A stretch of 64,000 nt of DNA from Brevundimonas sp. (GTDB taxonomy: Bacteria > Pseudomonadota > Alphaproteobacteria > Caulobacterales > Caulobacteraceae), in contig QFQU01000001.1 in the NCBI GenBank assembly GCA_003248965.1, positions 1 through 64,000 of the forward strand, read 5' to 3'. The notes beneath the pieces are model-generated. The model was not told where the DNA came from. It made no database searches and saw only the letters and a program-made list of their open reading frames with translations. A program made the translations under genes and the position numbers. Positions 45,428 through 54,830 of this stretch are shown in pieces. Numbering within the stretch: position 1 is the stretch's first letter; each line of letters begins with the position of its first letter.

Positions 45428-46800
45428 CCCAGAACCGTCGCCAGGGCGCGACGATAGCGGGCCTGGATCGCCGCGCGCGCGACATGCCGCCCGTCCTTGA
45501 CCACCTCGCGGCCCGCGCGCCAGACCGAGCCGATCGACCCGCTCGGCGCGCCGAATATCCAGCTGTCCAGCACCGCATCGCCCGACCGCCCAGCGAAGGC
45601 GATCCCGCGCGTATCCAGCGACACCACATCGGCCGCTGCGCCGACGACCAGGCCCGACGCGGCGCCGGTCGCCTGCGCGCCCCCCGCGACGGCTCGCTCA
45701 AAAAGGGCGCGTCCGGTGGAACGGTCGGGGTCGGCTGTCACCGCGCGTCCGCGCCGCGTCAGACGCTGGCTATATTCCAGCATCCGCAACTCCTCGGCGA
45801 CGCCGATCTGGACGTTGGAATCGGTTCCGACGCCGAACCGGCCGCCTGCGCCCAGATAATCAACGGCCGGAAACACCCCGTCGCCCAGATTGGCCTCGGT
45901 GATCGGACACAGACCGACAACGGCGCCGCGATCGACCACGCCGCGCCATTCGGCCTCGGTCACATGGGTCGAGTGGATCAGGCACCAGCGCGGATCGACC
46001 GGGGCGTTGGCCAACAACCACTCGACCGGCCGCGCGCCGGACCAGGCCACGCAGTCGTCGACCTCCCGGGTCTGTTCCGCAACGTGGATGTGGATCGGCC
46101 CGTCGCCGGCCAGAGCGGGCAGGACGGCCAGTTCCTCAGGACTGACGGCGCGCAGGCTGTGCGGCGCGACGCCCACGACCGCGTCGTCCATTTCGGCGGT
46201 CAGGGCCCGGCAGCGAGCAACTAGGTCTGCGAACCCGTCCAGATCGTTGATGAACCGCCGTTGACCATGCGACGGCGGTTGTCCGCCGAACCCTGCATGG
46301 GCGTAAAACACCGGCAGCAGCGTCAGGGCGATCCCCGTCGCCTCAGCCGCCGCCACGATCCGCGCGGCCAGTTCGTCCCGGCCGGCATAGGCGGCTCCGG
46401 CCGGATCGTTGTGCAGATAGTGGAACTCGGCGACGCGGGTAAATCCGCCCTCCAGCATCTCCATGAAGGCCAGGGCGGTGATGGCCTCGATCTCCTCCGG
46501 CCCGCCCCGGTCCAGGAAGCGATACATCAGCTCGCGCCACGTCCAGAAGTCGTCTTCGGACGGTCCGCGCGCCTCGGTCAGGCCCGCCATGGCGCGCTGA
46601 AAGGCGTGGCTGTGAACGTTGGCGACACCTGGCAGAGCCACGCCCCCGCCCTCGTCGCCCGCGCCCCGCGCCGCGCCCGTTTCCAGCCCTGCGATCCGCC
46701 CCCCTGCGATGGTCAGGCGCACGTCGCGCGCCCAGCCGTCCGGCGTCAGGGCCGCCTCGAACCAGAGGGTGCGATCCACAGGCTGCGGCTGAAGGGTCAC
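45424..46800 (-). CDS. hutF: Formimidoylglutamate deiminase
   Basis: 458 residues of the amidohydrolase superfamily. It shows PGVANVHSHAFQRAMAGLTE, the AEFHYLHNDP active-site region, HIHVAEQTREV, IHSTHV and GTDSNVQI metal or catalytic residues. It converts N-formimino-glutamate to N-formyl-glutamate plus ammonia, the branch that needs HutG. The start is taken as GTG 46800; the longer frame to 46845 would run through the operator palindrome and is rejected. Confidence 0.93.
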   Translation of the reverse strand: MTLQPQPVDRTLWFEAALTPDGWARDVRLTIAGGRIAGLETGAARGAGDEGGGVALPGVANVHSHAFQRAMAGLTEARGPSEDDFWTWRELMYRFLDRGGPEEIEAITALAFMEMLEGGFTRVAEFHYLHNDPAGAAYAGRDELAARIVAAAEATGIALTLLPVFYAHAGFGGQPPSHGQRRFINDLDGFADLVARCRALTAEMDDAVVGVAPHSLRAVSPEELAVLPALAGDGPIHIHVAEQTREVDDCVAWSGARPVEWLLANAPVDPRWCLIHSTHVTEAEWRGVVDRGAVVGLCPITEANLGDGVFPAVDYLGAGGRFGVGTDSNVQIGVAEELRMLEYSQRLTRRGRAVTADPDRSTGRALFERAVAGGAQATGAASGLVVGAAADVVSLDTRGIAFAGRSGDAVLDSWIFGAPSGSIGSVWRAGREVVKDGRHVARAAIQARYRRALATVLG

Positions 46801-46827
46801 TGGACAGGTCCGTCTCGTTGCGATCAA

Positions 46828-46841
46828 TATGTCTAGACATA
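46828..46841. promoter_or_regulatory. HutC operator palindrome
   Basis: TATGTCTAGACATA is a perfect 14-base palindrome in the 74-base gap between divergent hutF and hutG. GntR/HutC repressors bind palindromes of this length and form. A single site here can shut off both hut operons until urocanate appears. Confidence 0.75.
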
Positions 46842-46874
46842 CCACGACGGAATGATTTGGCGAGGGAGGCTGAC

Positions 46875-47696
46875 ATGACGCGCGACTGGCTGACCGTGCA
46901 CGAGGGTTCGGCGCCGCTGGTCATCGGCCTGCCCCACACCGGGACCGACATTCCGGCCGCCACCGAGGCGCGGATGACATCGCCCTGGCTGGCGCGCAAG
47001 GACGCCGACTGGTGGGTGGACCGGCTCTACGATTTCGCGACGGAGATCGGCGCGACGACGGTGCGCACGGGCGTTTCGCGCAGCGTGATCGATGTGAACC
47101 GCGACCCGTCCGGCGCCTCCCTCTATCCCGGCATGACAACCACGGGCCTGTGCCCGACCGAAACCTTCGACGGCGAGCCGCTGTATCGCGACGGCCAGGC
47201 GCCGGATGCGGACGAGATCGCCGAACGGCGCGAAACCTGGTTCGTCCCCTATCACGCCGCGCTCCAGGCCCAGATCGACCGACTAAGGGCCAAGGGTCCG
47301 GTCGTTCTCTACGACGCCCATTCGATCCGTTCGGTCGTTCCGCGCCTGTTCGAGGGGGAACTGCCGCAGTTCAACATCGGCGACAACGACGGGACGACCT
47401 GCGCGCCCGAGCTGACCCGCGCCGTCGAGACCGCCTGCGCCGTCAGCGGCGACAGCCTGGTCGTCAACGGCCGCTTCAAGGGCGGCTGGACCACGCGTCA
47501 TTACGGCCGTCCCGAGATGGGCGTCCACGCCATCCAGATGGAGTTGGCGGATCGCGGCTACATCCTCGACCCCACGGGACCGGTCACGCCCGACAACTGG
47601 CCCAGCCCCTACGAGCCGGACCGCGCCGCGCCGATGCGCGACCATCTGCACCGGGTCCTGACTGCTTGCATCGCCTTCGCCGAGAGCCACAGATGA
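46875..47696 (+). CDS. hutG: N-formylglutamate deformylase
   Basis: 273 residues of the N-formylglutamate amidohydrolase family. Conserved segments include GLPHTGTDIP, WWVDRLYDFA, VIDVNRDPSGASLYPG, LYDAHSIRS and KGGWTTRHYGRP. It releases formate and glutamate, the last step of the HutF branch. ATG 46875 follows GAGGGAGG. Its stop overlaps hutU as ATGA. Confidence 0.95.
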   Translation: MTRDWLTVHEGSAPLVIGLPHTGTDIPAATEARMTSPWLARKDADWWVDRLYDFATEIGATTVRTGVSRSVIDVNRDPSGASLYPGMTTTGLCPTETFDGEPLYRDGQAPDADEIAERRETWFVPYHAALQAQIDRLRAKGPVVLYDAHSIRSVVPRLFEGELPQFNIGDNDGTTCAPELTRAVETACAVSGDSLVVNGRFKGGWTTRHYGRPEMGVHAIQMELADRGYILDPTGPVTPDNWPSPYEPDRAAPMRDHLHRVLTACIAFAESHR

Positions 47697-49357
47697 ACAC
47701 GCCCAACAGCCGCATCGTCCGCAGCCCGCGCGGCCCGGAGAAGACCGCCAAGACCTGGGCCGCCGAGGCCGCCCTGCGCATGCTGATGAATAATCTGGAC
47801 CCGGACGTCGCCGAACGCCCCCAGGACCTGGTCGTCTATGGCGGCATCGGCAAGGCGGCGCGCGACTGGGCGGCCTTCGACCGCATCGTCGAGACGCTGC
47901 AGACCCTGGAGGCGGACGAGACCCTGCTGGTCCAGTCGGGCAAGCCGGTCGGCGTCTTCCGCACCCATGCGGACGCGCCGCGCGTTCTGATCGCCAACTC
48001 CAACCTGGTCCCGAAATGGGCGACCTGGGAGCATTTCAACGAACTGGATCGCAAGGGCCTGGCCATGTACGGCCAGATGACCGCCGGATCGTGGATCTAC
48101 ATCGGCACCCAGGGCATCGTTCAGGGCACCTACGAGACCTTCATGGAGGCGGGCCGCCAGCATCACGGCGGCGACTGGTCGGGCAGGTGGATCCTGACGG
48201 CGGGCCTCGGCGGCATGGGCGGCGCTCAACCCCTGGCGGCGACGATGGCCGGCGCCTCGTGCATCGCCGTGGAATGCCAGCGCAGCCGCATCGAGTTCCG
48301 CATCCGAACCCGCTATCTCGACGTCATGGCCGAGACGGTGGACGAGGCCCTGGCTCTTCTGAACCGTTCTCTGGAAGAGAAAAAGCCGATCTCTATCGGC
48401 CTGTTGGGCAATGCAGCGGAGGTTCTGCCTGAACTGGTCCAACGCGGCGTCCGCCCCGATCTGGTGACGGACCAGACCAGCGCCCACGATCCCGTCAACG
48501 GCTATCTACCCGCCGGATGGACCGTCGCCGAGTGGGAGGACAGGCGCGTATCCGATCCCGCCGCCGTTGAGGCCGCCGCCCGCGCCTCAATGGCCGTCCA
48601 TGTCCAGGCCATGCTGGACTTCCACGCCCAGGGCGTGCCGACCACCGACTATGGCAACAACATCCGTCAGGTCGCCTTCGATCAGGGGGTGGAGGACGCC
48701 TTCGCCTTCCCCGGCTTCGTGCCCGCCTATATCCGCCCGCTGTTCTGCCGCGGGATCGGCCCCTTTCGCTGGGCCGCCCTGACCGGCGATCCGGAAGACA
48801 TACGCAAGACCGACGCGGCGATGAAGCGTCTGTTTCCCGACAACGCGGGCCTGCACCGCTGGCTGGACATGGCGGGCGACCGCATTGCGTTCCAGGGGCT
48901 TCCGGCCCGCATCTGCTGGATCGGCCTGGGCGACCGGCACCGCGCGGGCCTGATGTTCAACGACATGGTGGCCTCGGGCGAACTGTCCGGCCCCATCGTC
49001 ATCGGCCGCGACCATCTGGACTCAGGCTCCGTCGCCAGTCCGAACCGCGAGACCGAGGCCATGATGGACGGCTCCGACGCCGTCAGCGACTGGCCGCTGC
49101 TGAACGCCCTGTTGAACACCGCGTCGGGCGCCAGCTGGGTGTCGCTGCACCACGGCGGCGGGGTCGGCATGGGCTATTCCCAGCATTCGGGCGTCGTCGT
49201 GGTCGCCGACGGCACGCCCGAGGCGGCGCGGCGGCTGGAACGCGTCCTGTGGAACGATCCGGCCACCGGCGTCATGCGCCACGCCGACGCCGGCTACGAC
49301 ATCGCCCGCGCCGCCGCGCGCGAACACGACCTGAACCTTCCAAGCCTCAAGGCCTGA
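47693..49357 (+). CDS. hutU: Urocanate hydratase
   Basis: 554 residues, full length. Typical features: KTWAAEAALRMLMNNLDPDVAE, the NAD-binding GLGGMGGAQPLAATMAG, and the QTSAHDPVNGYLPAGW and HHGGGVGMGYSQHSG signatures. Uses bound NAD to hydrate urocanate to imidazolonepropionate. Coupled to hutG upstream and 3 bases before hutH. Confidence 0.97.
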   Translation: MNTPNSRIVRSPRGPEKTAKTWAAEAALRMLMNNLDPDVAERPQDLVVYGGIGKAARDWAAFDRIVETLQTLEADETLLVQSGKPVGVFRTHADAPRVLIANSNLVPKWATWEHFNELDRKGLAMYGQMTAGSWIYIGTQGIVQGTYETFMEAGRQHHGGDWSGRWILTAGLGGMGGAQPLAATMAGASCIAVECQRSRIEFRIRTRYLDVMAETVDEALALLNRSLEEKKPISIGLLGNAAEVLPELVQRGVRPDLVTDQTSAHDPVNGYLPAGWTVAEWEDRRVSDPAAVEAAARASMAVHVQAMLDFHAQGVPTTDYGNNIRQVAFDQGVEDAFAFPGFVPAYIRPLFCRGIGPFRWAALTGDPEDIRKTDAAMKRLFPDNAGLHRWLDMAGDRIAFQGLPARICWIGLGDRHRAGLMFNDMVASGELSGPIVIGRDHLDSGSVASPNRETEAMMDGSDAVSDWPLLNALLNTASGASWVSLHHGGGVGMGYSQHSGVVVVADGTPEAARRLERVLWNDPATGVMRHADAGYDIARAAAREHDLNLPSLKA

Positions 49358-49360
49358 GCC

Positions 49361-50890
49361 ATGACCACCCTGACCCTCGGCCGCGCGCCCCTGACCCTGA
49401 ACCAGTTGCGCGCCGTCCTGGACGGGCCGGCGACGGTAGCCCTTGATCCCGCCGCCTGGGCCGATGTCGAAAAGGGCGCGGCGACCGTCGCCGCCATCGT
49501 CGCCGAGGGCCGCACCGTCTATGGGGTCAACACCGGCTTCGGCCTGCTGGCCAACACCAGCATCGCGCCGGAAGACCTTGAAACCCTGCAGAAGAACCTG
49601 GTGCTCAGCCACGCCTGCGGCGTCGGCGACCTGTTGCCGGACGCGGTGACGCGCCTGCTGATGGTCTTGAAGATCGCCAGCCTGTCCAAGGGCGCCTCGG
49701 GCGTCCGGCGCGAAACGCTGGAGGCCCTGATCGCCCTGGTCAACGCCGACGTCCTGCCCTGCATTCCGTCCAAGGGATCTGTCGGCGCCTCGGGCGACCT
49801 GGCGCCGCTGGCCCATATGTCCTGCGTCCTGATCGGCGTGGGCGAGGCGCGTCGCAACGGCCGGACGCTGAACGCCGAGGCGGCCCTGGCCCAGGCCGGG
49901 CTGACGCCGCTGACCCTGGGGCCCAAGGAGGGCCTGGCGCTGCTGAACGGCACCCAGTGTTCGACCGCCCTCGCCCTGGCCGGCCTGTTCGCGGCCGAGG
50001 CCGTTTTCGCCGCCGGGATCGCCGCCGGCGCCCTGTCGGTCGATGCGCTGAAGGGGTCCGACGCCCCGTTCGACGCCCGCATCCACGCCCTGCGCGGCCA
50101 GCCGGGCCAGATCGCCGTCGCCGCCCGCCTGCGCGACCTGATCGGCGGTTCGGCCATCCGCGACAGCCACCGCGACGATTGCGCCAAGGTTCAGGACCCC
50201 TACTCCCTGCGCTGCCAGCCCCAGGTCATGGGCGCCGTCCTCGACGTCCTGAAGACCGCCGCCGCGACGCTGGAGCGCGAGGCCAACGCCGTGACCGACA
50301 ATCCGCTTGTCTTCGTCGAAGACGGCGATGTGATTTCGGGTGGAAATTTCCACGCCGAACCCGTTGCTTTCGCGGCCGATCAGATCGCCATGGCCCTGTG
50401 CGAGATCGGCAACATCTCCGAGCGCCGCACCTCGATCCTGGTCGATCCGAAGATGAGCGAACTGCCCGCCTTCCTGGTCAAGGAAAGCGGCCTGAACTCC
50501 GGCTTCATGATCGCCCAGGTGACGGCGGCGGCGCTGGTGGCGGAAAACCGCATGGTCGCCCATCCGTGCAGCGTCGACACCGTTCCCACCAGCGCCAATC
50601 AGGAAGACCACGTCTCCATGGCCACCCATGGCGCGAGACGCCTGCTGGACATGGCCGAGAACACCGCGACGGTCGTGGGCATCGAGCTTCTGGCCGCCGC
50701 TCAAGGCATCGAATTCCACCGCCCCCTGGCCACGTCCCCCGCGCTGGAGCAGGTCTTCGCCATCGTCCGCGAGGCCGCCGCCCCCTATGCGTCCGATCAC
50801 TATTTCGCCCCGGACATCGCCCGCGCCACCGACGGCGTTCGCGCGGGCCGCTATCGGTCTTTCGCCGGGGCCCTGCTGCCCTCGGCCTGA
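49361..50890 (+). CDS. hutH: Histidine ammonia-lyase
   Basis: 509 residues. The Ala-Ser-Gly of GSVGASGDLAPLAHM cyclises to the MIO cofactor. Other family regions are VYGVNTGFGLLAN, NGTQCSTALAL, SQ-like YSLRCQPQVMG, and SGGNFHAEPVAFAAD. It removes ammonia from histidine to give urocanate, the first step of the pathway and source of the HutC inducer. Its end lies 6 bases from the convergent nucleotidyltransferase gene. Confidence 0.97.
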   Translation: MTTLTLGRAPLTLNQLRAVLDGPATVALDPAAWADVEKGAATVAAIVAEGRTVYGVNTGFGLLANTSIAPEDLETLQKNLVLSHACGVGDLLPDAVTRLLMVLKIASLSKGASGVRRETLEALIALVNADVLPCIPSKGSVGASGDLAPLAHMSCVLIGVGEARRNGRTLNAEAALAQAGLTPLTLGPKEGLALLNGTQCSTALALAGLFAAEAVFAAGIAAGALSVDALKGSDAPFDARIHALRGQPGQIAVAARLRDLIGGSAIRDSHRDDCAKVQDPYSLRCQPQVMGAVLDVLKTAAATLEREANAVTDNPLVFVEDGDVISGGNFHAEPVAFAADQIAMALCEIGNISERRTSILVDPKMSELPAFLVKESGLNSGFMIAQVTAAALVAENRMVAHPCSVDTVPTSANQEDHVSMATHGARRLLDMAENTATVVGIELLAAAQGIEFHRPLATSPALEQVFAIVREAAAPYASDHYFAPDIARATDGVRAGRYRSFAGALLPSA

Positions 50891-50896
50891 CGGCCC

Positions 50897-51577
50897 TCAC
50901 ACTGCCTGGCGCAGCAGGTCGCCCGCCTGCGCCAGGCTGGCGGGCACGCCGATGTCGATGAAGGCGCCGTCCATCACGGCCGCGCCCAGCCGCCCGTCGG
51001 CGTACAGCCGGGGAAAGACGTCCCGTTCCAGCGATCGGCGTCCGGCGTCCCCCTCGAACACCGCGCGGCGCAGGCGATAGACCCCGCCGTTGATCAGCCC
51101 TTCGTCCAGGTCGGCGCGCGGGCGGATGGCGCGCACGCGGCCCTCCGCGATCTCCAGCGTCTCGTAGCGGTCCGCGGGCGCGACCCTTCGCGCCGCGATC
51201 TGACCGTCGATCCCGTCGGCCAGCGTCAGGCCGGACCAGTCGAAATCGAACCAGGTGTCGCCGTTCACCACCAGGAACTGGTCGTCCAGCAGGTCCCGCG
51301 CATGGGCCACCGCCCCCGCAGTATCCAGCGGCTCGGGCTCCACCGAGACGCGTAGGCGGGCGCCCCGCCATTCGCCGGCATAGGCTTCGACGGCCTCGTG
51401 GCGATAACCGGCCAGCAGGACCAGATCGTCGAACCCTTCGCTCACGGCCTTGTCCAGCAGATGCTCGACGAAGGGCCGCCCCGCCACCGGCAGCAGCGGC
51501 TTGGGCGTCCGCGCCGTCAGGTCGCCCAGGCGCGAGCCCAGTCCCCCGACCAGGAACAGCGCCTGTCCCCTGCTCAT
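50897..51577 (-). CDS. hddC: Sugar-phosphate nucleotidyltransferase, HddC-like
   Basis: 226 residues. The nucleotidyltransferase signature is FLVGGLGSRLGDLTARTPKPLLPVAGRPFVEHLL, with VVNGDTWFDFD (metal Asp) and FIDIGVP near the end. It joins a sugar 1-phosphate to a nucleotide. Next to heptose-type kinases, GDP-D-glycero-D-manno-heptose is the expected product. Coupled by ATGA to the kinase upstream; last gene of the operon starting at 55586. Confidence 0.82.
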   Translation of the reverse strand: MSRGQALFLVGGLGSRLGDLTARTPKPLLPVAGRPFVEHLLDKAVSEGFDDLVLLAGYRHEAVEAYAGEWRGARLRVSVEPEPLDTAGAVAHARDLLDDQFLVVNGDTWFDFDWSGLTLADGIDGQIAARRVAPADRYETLEIAEGRVRAIRPRADLDEGLINGGVYRLRRAVFEGDAGRRSLERDVFPRLYADGRLGAAVMDGAFIDIGVPASLAQAGDLLRQAV

Positions 51578-52635
51578 CGCGGCACGCTCCAGGCCTCGGC
51601 GCCGTCCAGCGTGAACTTGACCGCGCTGGCCGCCCCGCCTGCTTCGTTCAAGGCGGCGGTCAGCCGATAACGGTTTTCGGGATCGGTGCAGAACATCAGG
51701 AAGCCGCCGCCGCCCGCCCCCGACACCTTGCCGCCCCAGGCGCCCTCGCGCATCGCCACATTGAACAACTGGTCCACCAGCGGCGTGGCGATGCCGGACG
51801 CCGTCATCTTCTTGGCCTCCCACGACCGCATCAGAACACGGGCGATGCGGCGCATGTCGCCCTCCAGCACGGCATCCTTCATCGCCGTCGCGTCCTGTTT
51901 CAAGCGGTGCATGCCATCAAGGACGGAAGGGTCCAGATCGGTCAGCCCCCTCACCTGCTCGTTGATGATGGTCTCGGACTGCCGCGACTGGCCGGTAAAG
52001 CAGATGACCAGCGAGGATTCCAACTCGGCCAGATAGGCCCGGCGCACGCGCAACGGATTCACCACCACGCGGTCGTCGGCCAGAAACTCGATATAGTTCA
52101 CCCCGCCGAAAGCCGCCGCATACTGGTCCTGACGCCCGCCGGACAGGCCCAACTCTACCCGCTCGATCTGATAGGCCAGCCGCGCCACATCATAGGGGCC
52201 AAGCGGCAGGTCCAGCGCGACCCGGAACGCCTCGACCAAGGCGACGACCAGGGCCGAGGACGAGCCAAGCCCCGACCCCGCCGGCGCATCCGAGGTGGTC
52301 GAGACGGTCAAGGCCGGGGTCTCGCCGCCCAGCCAGGTCTGGGCCACATGGCGATAGACGGCCCGGTGCAGCCCCAGTTCGCCGTGCCCCGGCGCAGGCA
52401 GGCAGGGGTCCATCACCTCCTCCACGCCGATGTCGCGGGCGCGGAAGGCCAGGCGTCCTTCGGGATTGAGGTCGATATGGGCGAAGGCGAAACGGTCGAT
52501 GGTGGCGTTCAGAACCGCGCCGCCGAATTGATCGCAATAGGGCGACAGGTCAGTGCCGCCGCCCGCCAGGCCGAGCCGCAGCGGCGCCCGTGCGCGCACG
52601 CCCCAGTTCGGCGTCTGGCCCGCCCGCACCATCAT
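51574..52635 (-). CDS. hddA: GHMP kinase, HddA-like (second copy)
   Basis: 353 residues. It shows the N-terminal RAPLRLGLAGGGTDLSPYCDQFGG of heptose-7-phosphate kinases, the ATP-binding PAGSGLGSSSALVVALVEAF and the C-terminal SGAGGGGFLMF motif. It starts at 52635 with an ATGA overlap of the upstream kinase stop (a second ATG at 52632 follows). Predicted to phosphorylate C1 of a heptose 7-phosphate; it could have a different sugar from its neighbour. Confidence 0.82.
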   Translation of the reverse strand: MMVRAGQTPNWGVRARAPLRLGLAGGGTDLSPYCDQFGGAVLNATIDRFAFAHIDLNPEGRLAFRARDIGVEEVMDPCLPAPGHGELGLHRAVYRHVAQTWLGGETPALTVSTTSDAPAGSGLGSSSALVVALVEAFRVALDLPLGPYDVARLAYQIERVELGLSGGRQDQYAAAFGGVNYIEFLADDRVVVNPLRVRRAYLAELESSLVICFTGQSRQSETIINEQVRGLTDLDPSVLDGMHRLKQDATAMKDAVLEGDMRRIARVLMRSWEAKKMTASGIATPLVDQLFNVAMREGAWGGKVSGAGGGGFLMFCTDPENRYRLTAALNEAGGAASAVKFTLDGAEAWSVPR

Positions 52636-53639
52636 CGGGGTGTTTCAATCATCTGACAGGAACCGGTCCGGTCGATGCCATACCGCAGGCGCGGCATGTT
52701 CTGGGCGGCCATATAGGCCTCAAGCTCGGCGCCGTCGCCGGGCTGGAACAGCATCAGGAAGCCCCCGCCCCCGGCCCCGATCACCTTGCCGCCGGTCACG
52801 CCCATGTCGCGCTTCGCATGGTCATAGAGGTCGTCGACGGCGGACCAGCTGATCTTGCCCGACAGCCTCTTCTTCTGGGTCCAATGCTCGTCCAGCATCC
52901 GGCCCCAGCCGTCCAGATCACCCGCCGTCCAGGCGTCGCGGATGCGGTAGCCCAGGTCCTTGATGAAGCCAAGGCTGTCGCTGACCGTCTCGCGGCGCGG
53001 GGCGGTCTCGGACAGCATGGCCGTGTGTTGATCGGCCAGAACCACGGCGGCGTCACGGCGCAGGCCGGTGTAATAGATGTGGGTATGTTCGATGAAGGCC
53101 GCCTCGACCTCGGCGTCCAGATCGACGCGCTTGACCGTCACCTGCCCGTCCGGCGCGATGTCCAGCGTGGTCAGGCCGCCAAAGGCCGCCATATACTGAT
53201 CCTGCTTGCCGATGCCCTTGTTCAGGACACGGATCTCCAGGTCGCAGGCCTCTTCGGCCAGGGCCTGGGGCGACGGCGTGTTTCCCTTCAGGCCATGCAG
53301 GGCGTTCAGGAATCCGACCATGAAGCTGGACGACGAGCCCAGCCCCGTCCCGCCCGCGATGTCGGCGAGCGAGGCCGTCTCCACCCGGTCGTCGAAGCCG
53401 TGGGCCATCAGGGCAGCGCGCACCAGTTCGTGCTGAACCTCGGTGGCGCGCGAGGACACCTCGGGCTGGGGGCCATAGACCACCACGCGGTTGTCGAAGG
53501 CCGGACGGTGGGCGACGACGCGGATGTATTTGTCCAGCGCCATGGCGAAGATGAAGCCGCCGTCGTGCCGGTAATAGCTTTCCAGGTCCGTGCCGCCGCC
53601 GCCCAGGGTGACGCGCAGCGGCGTGCGTGTGGTGATCAT
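52632..53639 (-). CDS. hddA: GHMP kinase, HddA-like (first copy)
   Basis: 335 residues. TRTPLRVTLGGGGTDLESYYRHDGG, the ATP loop AGGTGLGSSSSFMVGFLNAL and VIGAGGGGFLMLF. It is related to but clearly distinct from the downstream kinase, so not a recent duplication. Same predicted reaction class: sugar 7-phosphate to 1,7-bisphosphate. It lies 10 bases downstream of the SIS isomerase gene. Confidence 0.82.
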   Translation of the reverse strand: MITTRTPLRVTLGGGGTDLESYYRHDGGFIFAMALDKYIRVVAHRPAFDNRVVVYGPQPEVSSRATEVQHELVRAALMAHGFDDRVETASLADIAGGTGLGSSSSFMVGFLNALHGLKGNTPSPQALAEEACDLEIRVLNKGIGKQDQYMAAFGGLTTLDIAPDGQVTVKRVDLDAEVEAAFIEHTHIYYTGLRRDAAVVLADQHTAMLSETAPRRETVSDSLGFIKDLGYRIRDAWTAGDLDGWGRMLDEHWTQKKRLSGKISWSAVDDLYDHAKRDMGVTGGKVIGAGGGGFLMLFQPGDGAELEAYMAAQNMPRLRYGIDRTGSCQMIETPR

Positions 53640-53649
53640 GATGCAGGCC

Positions 53650-54264
53650 TCAGACGGCCGGCGCGGCGACGGGGGCGATCTGCTCCCAGTGGCCCTTGTG
53701 CAGGGCCAGGGCCGGGTGAGACACCAGCAGATGCCAGACCACGGCGGCCAGCCCCTCGACCAGCGGCGTGATCAGTTGCGGATCGACCGTCGGCACGATG
53801 ACGCAGGCGTCCGCCGCCTCGGCCGTATAGCCGCCGTTGCGGCCGACGATGCCGGTCACGGTCGCGCCGCGCGACTTGGCCAGTTGGATGGCGCGCACGA
53901 TGTTGGCGCTGACCGGCGGTTCGACGCTGCCGCCGCCGACCGAGAAGATCAGCAGGCCGTCTTCGGCCTTCAGGCGGCTGGTCTCCAGCCAGGTCGACAG
54001 GGTGCCTTCCCAGCCCTCGTCATTGATGCGCGCCGTCAGCTCGGACACGTTGTCGGTCGGGCAATAGGCCTCGAAGCCGCAGATCTTGCGGAAGTCGTTG
54101 GTGGCGTGGCTGGCGTGACCCGCACTGCCGCCGACGCCGATCAGGAACAGGCGGCCGCCGCGCTCGCGCACCTCGGCCAGACGCTGCGCCATGGCCTCGA
54201 CAGCGTTGCGGTCAATGGCGGCCATCGCCTTTTCGGCGGCGGCGAAGAAATGGTCGGCGAACAT
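53650..54264 (-). CDS. gmhA: SIS-domain phosphoheptose isomerase-like protein
   Basis: 204 residues, a single SIS domain: GGRLFLIGVGGSAGHASHATNDFRK, then LIFSVGGGSVEPPVSANIV and GIVGRNGGYTAEAADACVIVP. GmhA converts sedoheptulose 7-phosphate to D-glycero-D-manno-heptose 7-phosphate. The neighbours (kinases, phosphatase, nucleotidyltransferase, transaldolase) support this, though sequence alone shows only a sugar-phosphate SIS enzyme. Start ATG 54264. Confidence 0.78.
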   Translation of the reverse strand: MFADHFFAAAEKAMAAIDRNAVEAMAQRLAEVRERGGRLFLIGVGGSAGHASHATNDFRKICGFEAYCPTDNVSELTARINDEGWEGTLSTWLETSRLKAEDGLLIFSVGGGSVEPPVSANIVRAIQLAKSRGATVTGIVGRNGGYTAEAADACVIVPTVDPQLITPLVEGLAAVVWHLLVSHPALALHKGHWEQIAPVAAPAV

Positions 54265-54270
54265 TCTAGG

Positions 54271-54828
54271 TCAGTCCTGAAGCGCCGGCGCGCGCGACGC
54301 CGACTGGGTTTCGAGTATCCAGGCCGCGGCCTGAGCCAGATCAGGCAGGACCACGTCCGCCCCGGCGCCGCTGTTGTAGGGGCGATCCAGCAGCACGGTC
54401 CCCACGCCCGCCGACCGGCCGCATTCCACGTCGCGATCCATGTCGCCGATCATCCAGCTGGCGCCGAGGTCGATGTTCCAGCGCGCCGAAAGGTCCAGCA
54501 GCATTCCGGCCCGGGGCTTGCGGCAGGCGCAGCCGTCGGCGGTGTCGTGCAGACAGGCCCGCACCTCGTCGACGGGAACCTGGGCGACCAGGGCAGCGTG
54601 AATGGCGTCCAAGGCCTCGGCCGTCATCTTGCCGCGCCGCACGTCGGGTTGGTTGGTGACGACGAAGGTCAGATAGCCCGCCGCCCGGAACGCCGCGACC
54701 GCAGCGGCGGCCCCGTCGGCGACGACGAGTTCCTCGGGCGTTCGCGGCGAAGCCGGCTTGCCGTCGCGCCAGACGACGTCGTTCAGCACACCGTCGCGAT
54801 CCAGGAAAATGGCCGGTCGTTTCGCCAC
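54271..54828 (-). CDS. gmhB: GmhB-like HAD phosphatase
   Basis: 185 residues, histidinol-phosphatase/GmhB type HAD: IFLDRDGVLNDVVW (two catalytic Asp), FVVTNQPDVRRGK, a zinc-binding Cys region CLHDTADGCACRKP, and SWMIGDMDRDVECG. It removes the 7-phosphate from heptose 1,7-bisphosphate. The start is taken as GTG 54828, two bases after the transaldolase stop and directly before KRPAIFLDRD; the longer frame overlaps the transaldolase. Confidence 0.85.
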   Translation of the reverse strand: MAKRPAIFLDRDGVLNDVVWRDGKPASPRTPEELVVADGAAAAVAAFRAAGYLTFVVTNQPDVRRGKMTAEALDAIHAALVAQVPVDEVRACLHDTADGCACRKPRAGMLLDLSARWNIDLGASWMIGDMDRDVECGRSAGVGTVLLDRPYNSGAGADVVLPDLAQAAAWILETQSASRAPALQD

Positions 54829-54830
54829 GA

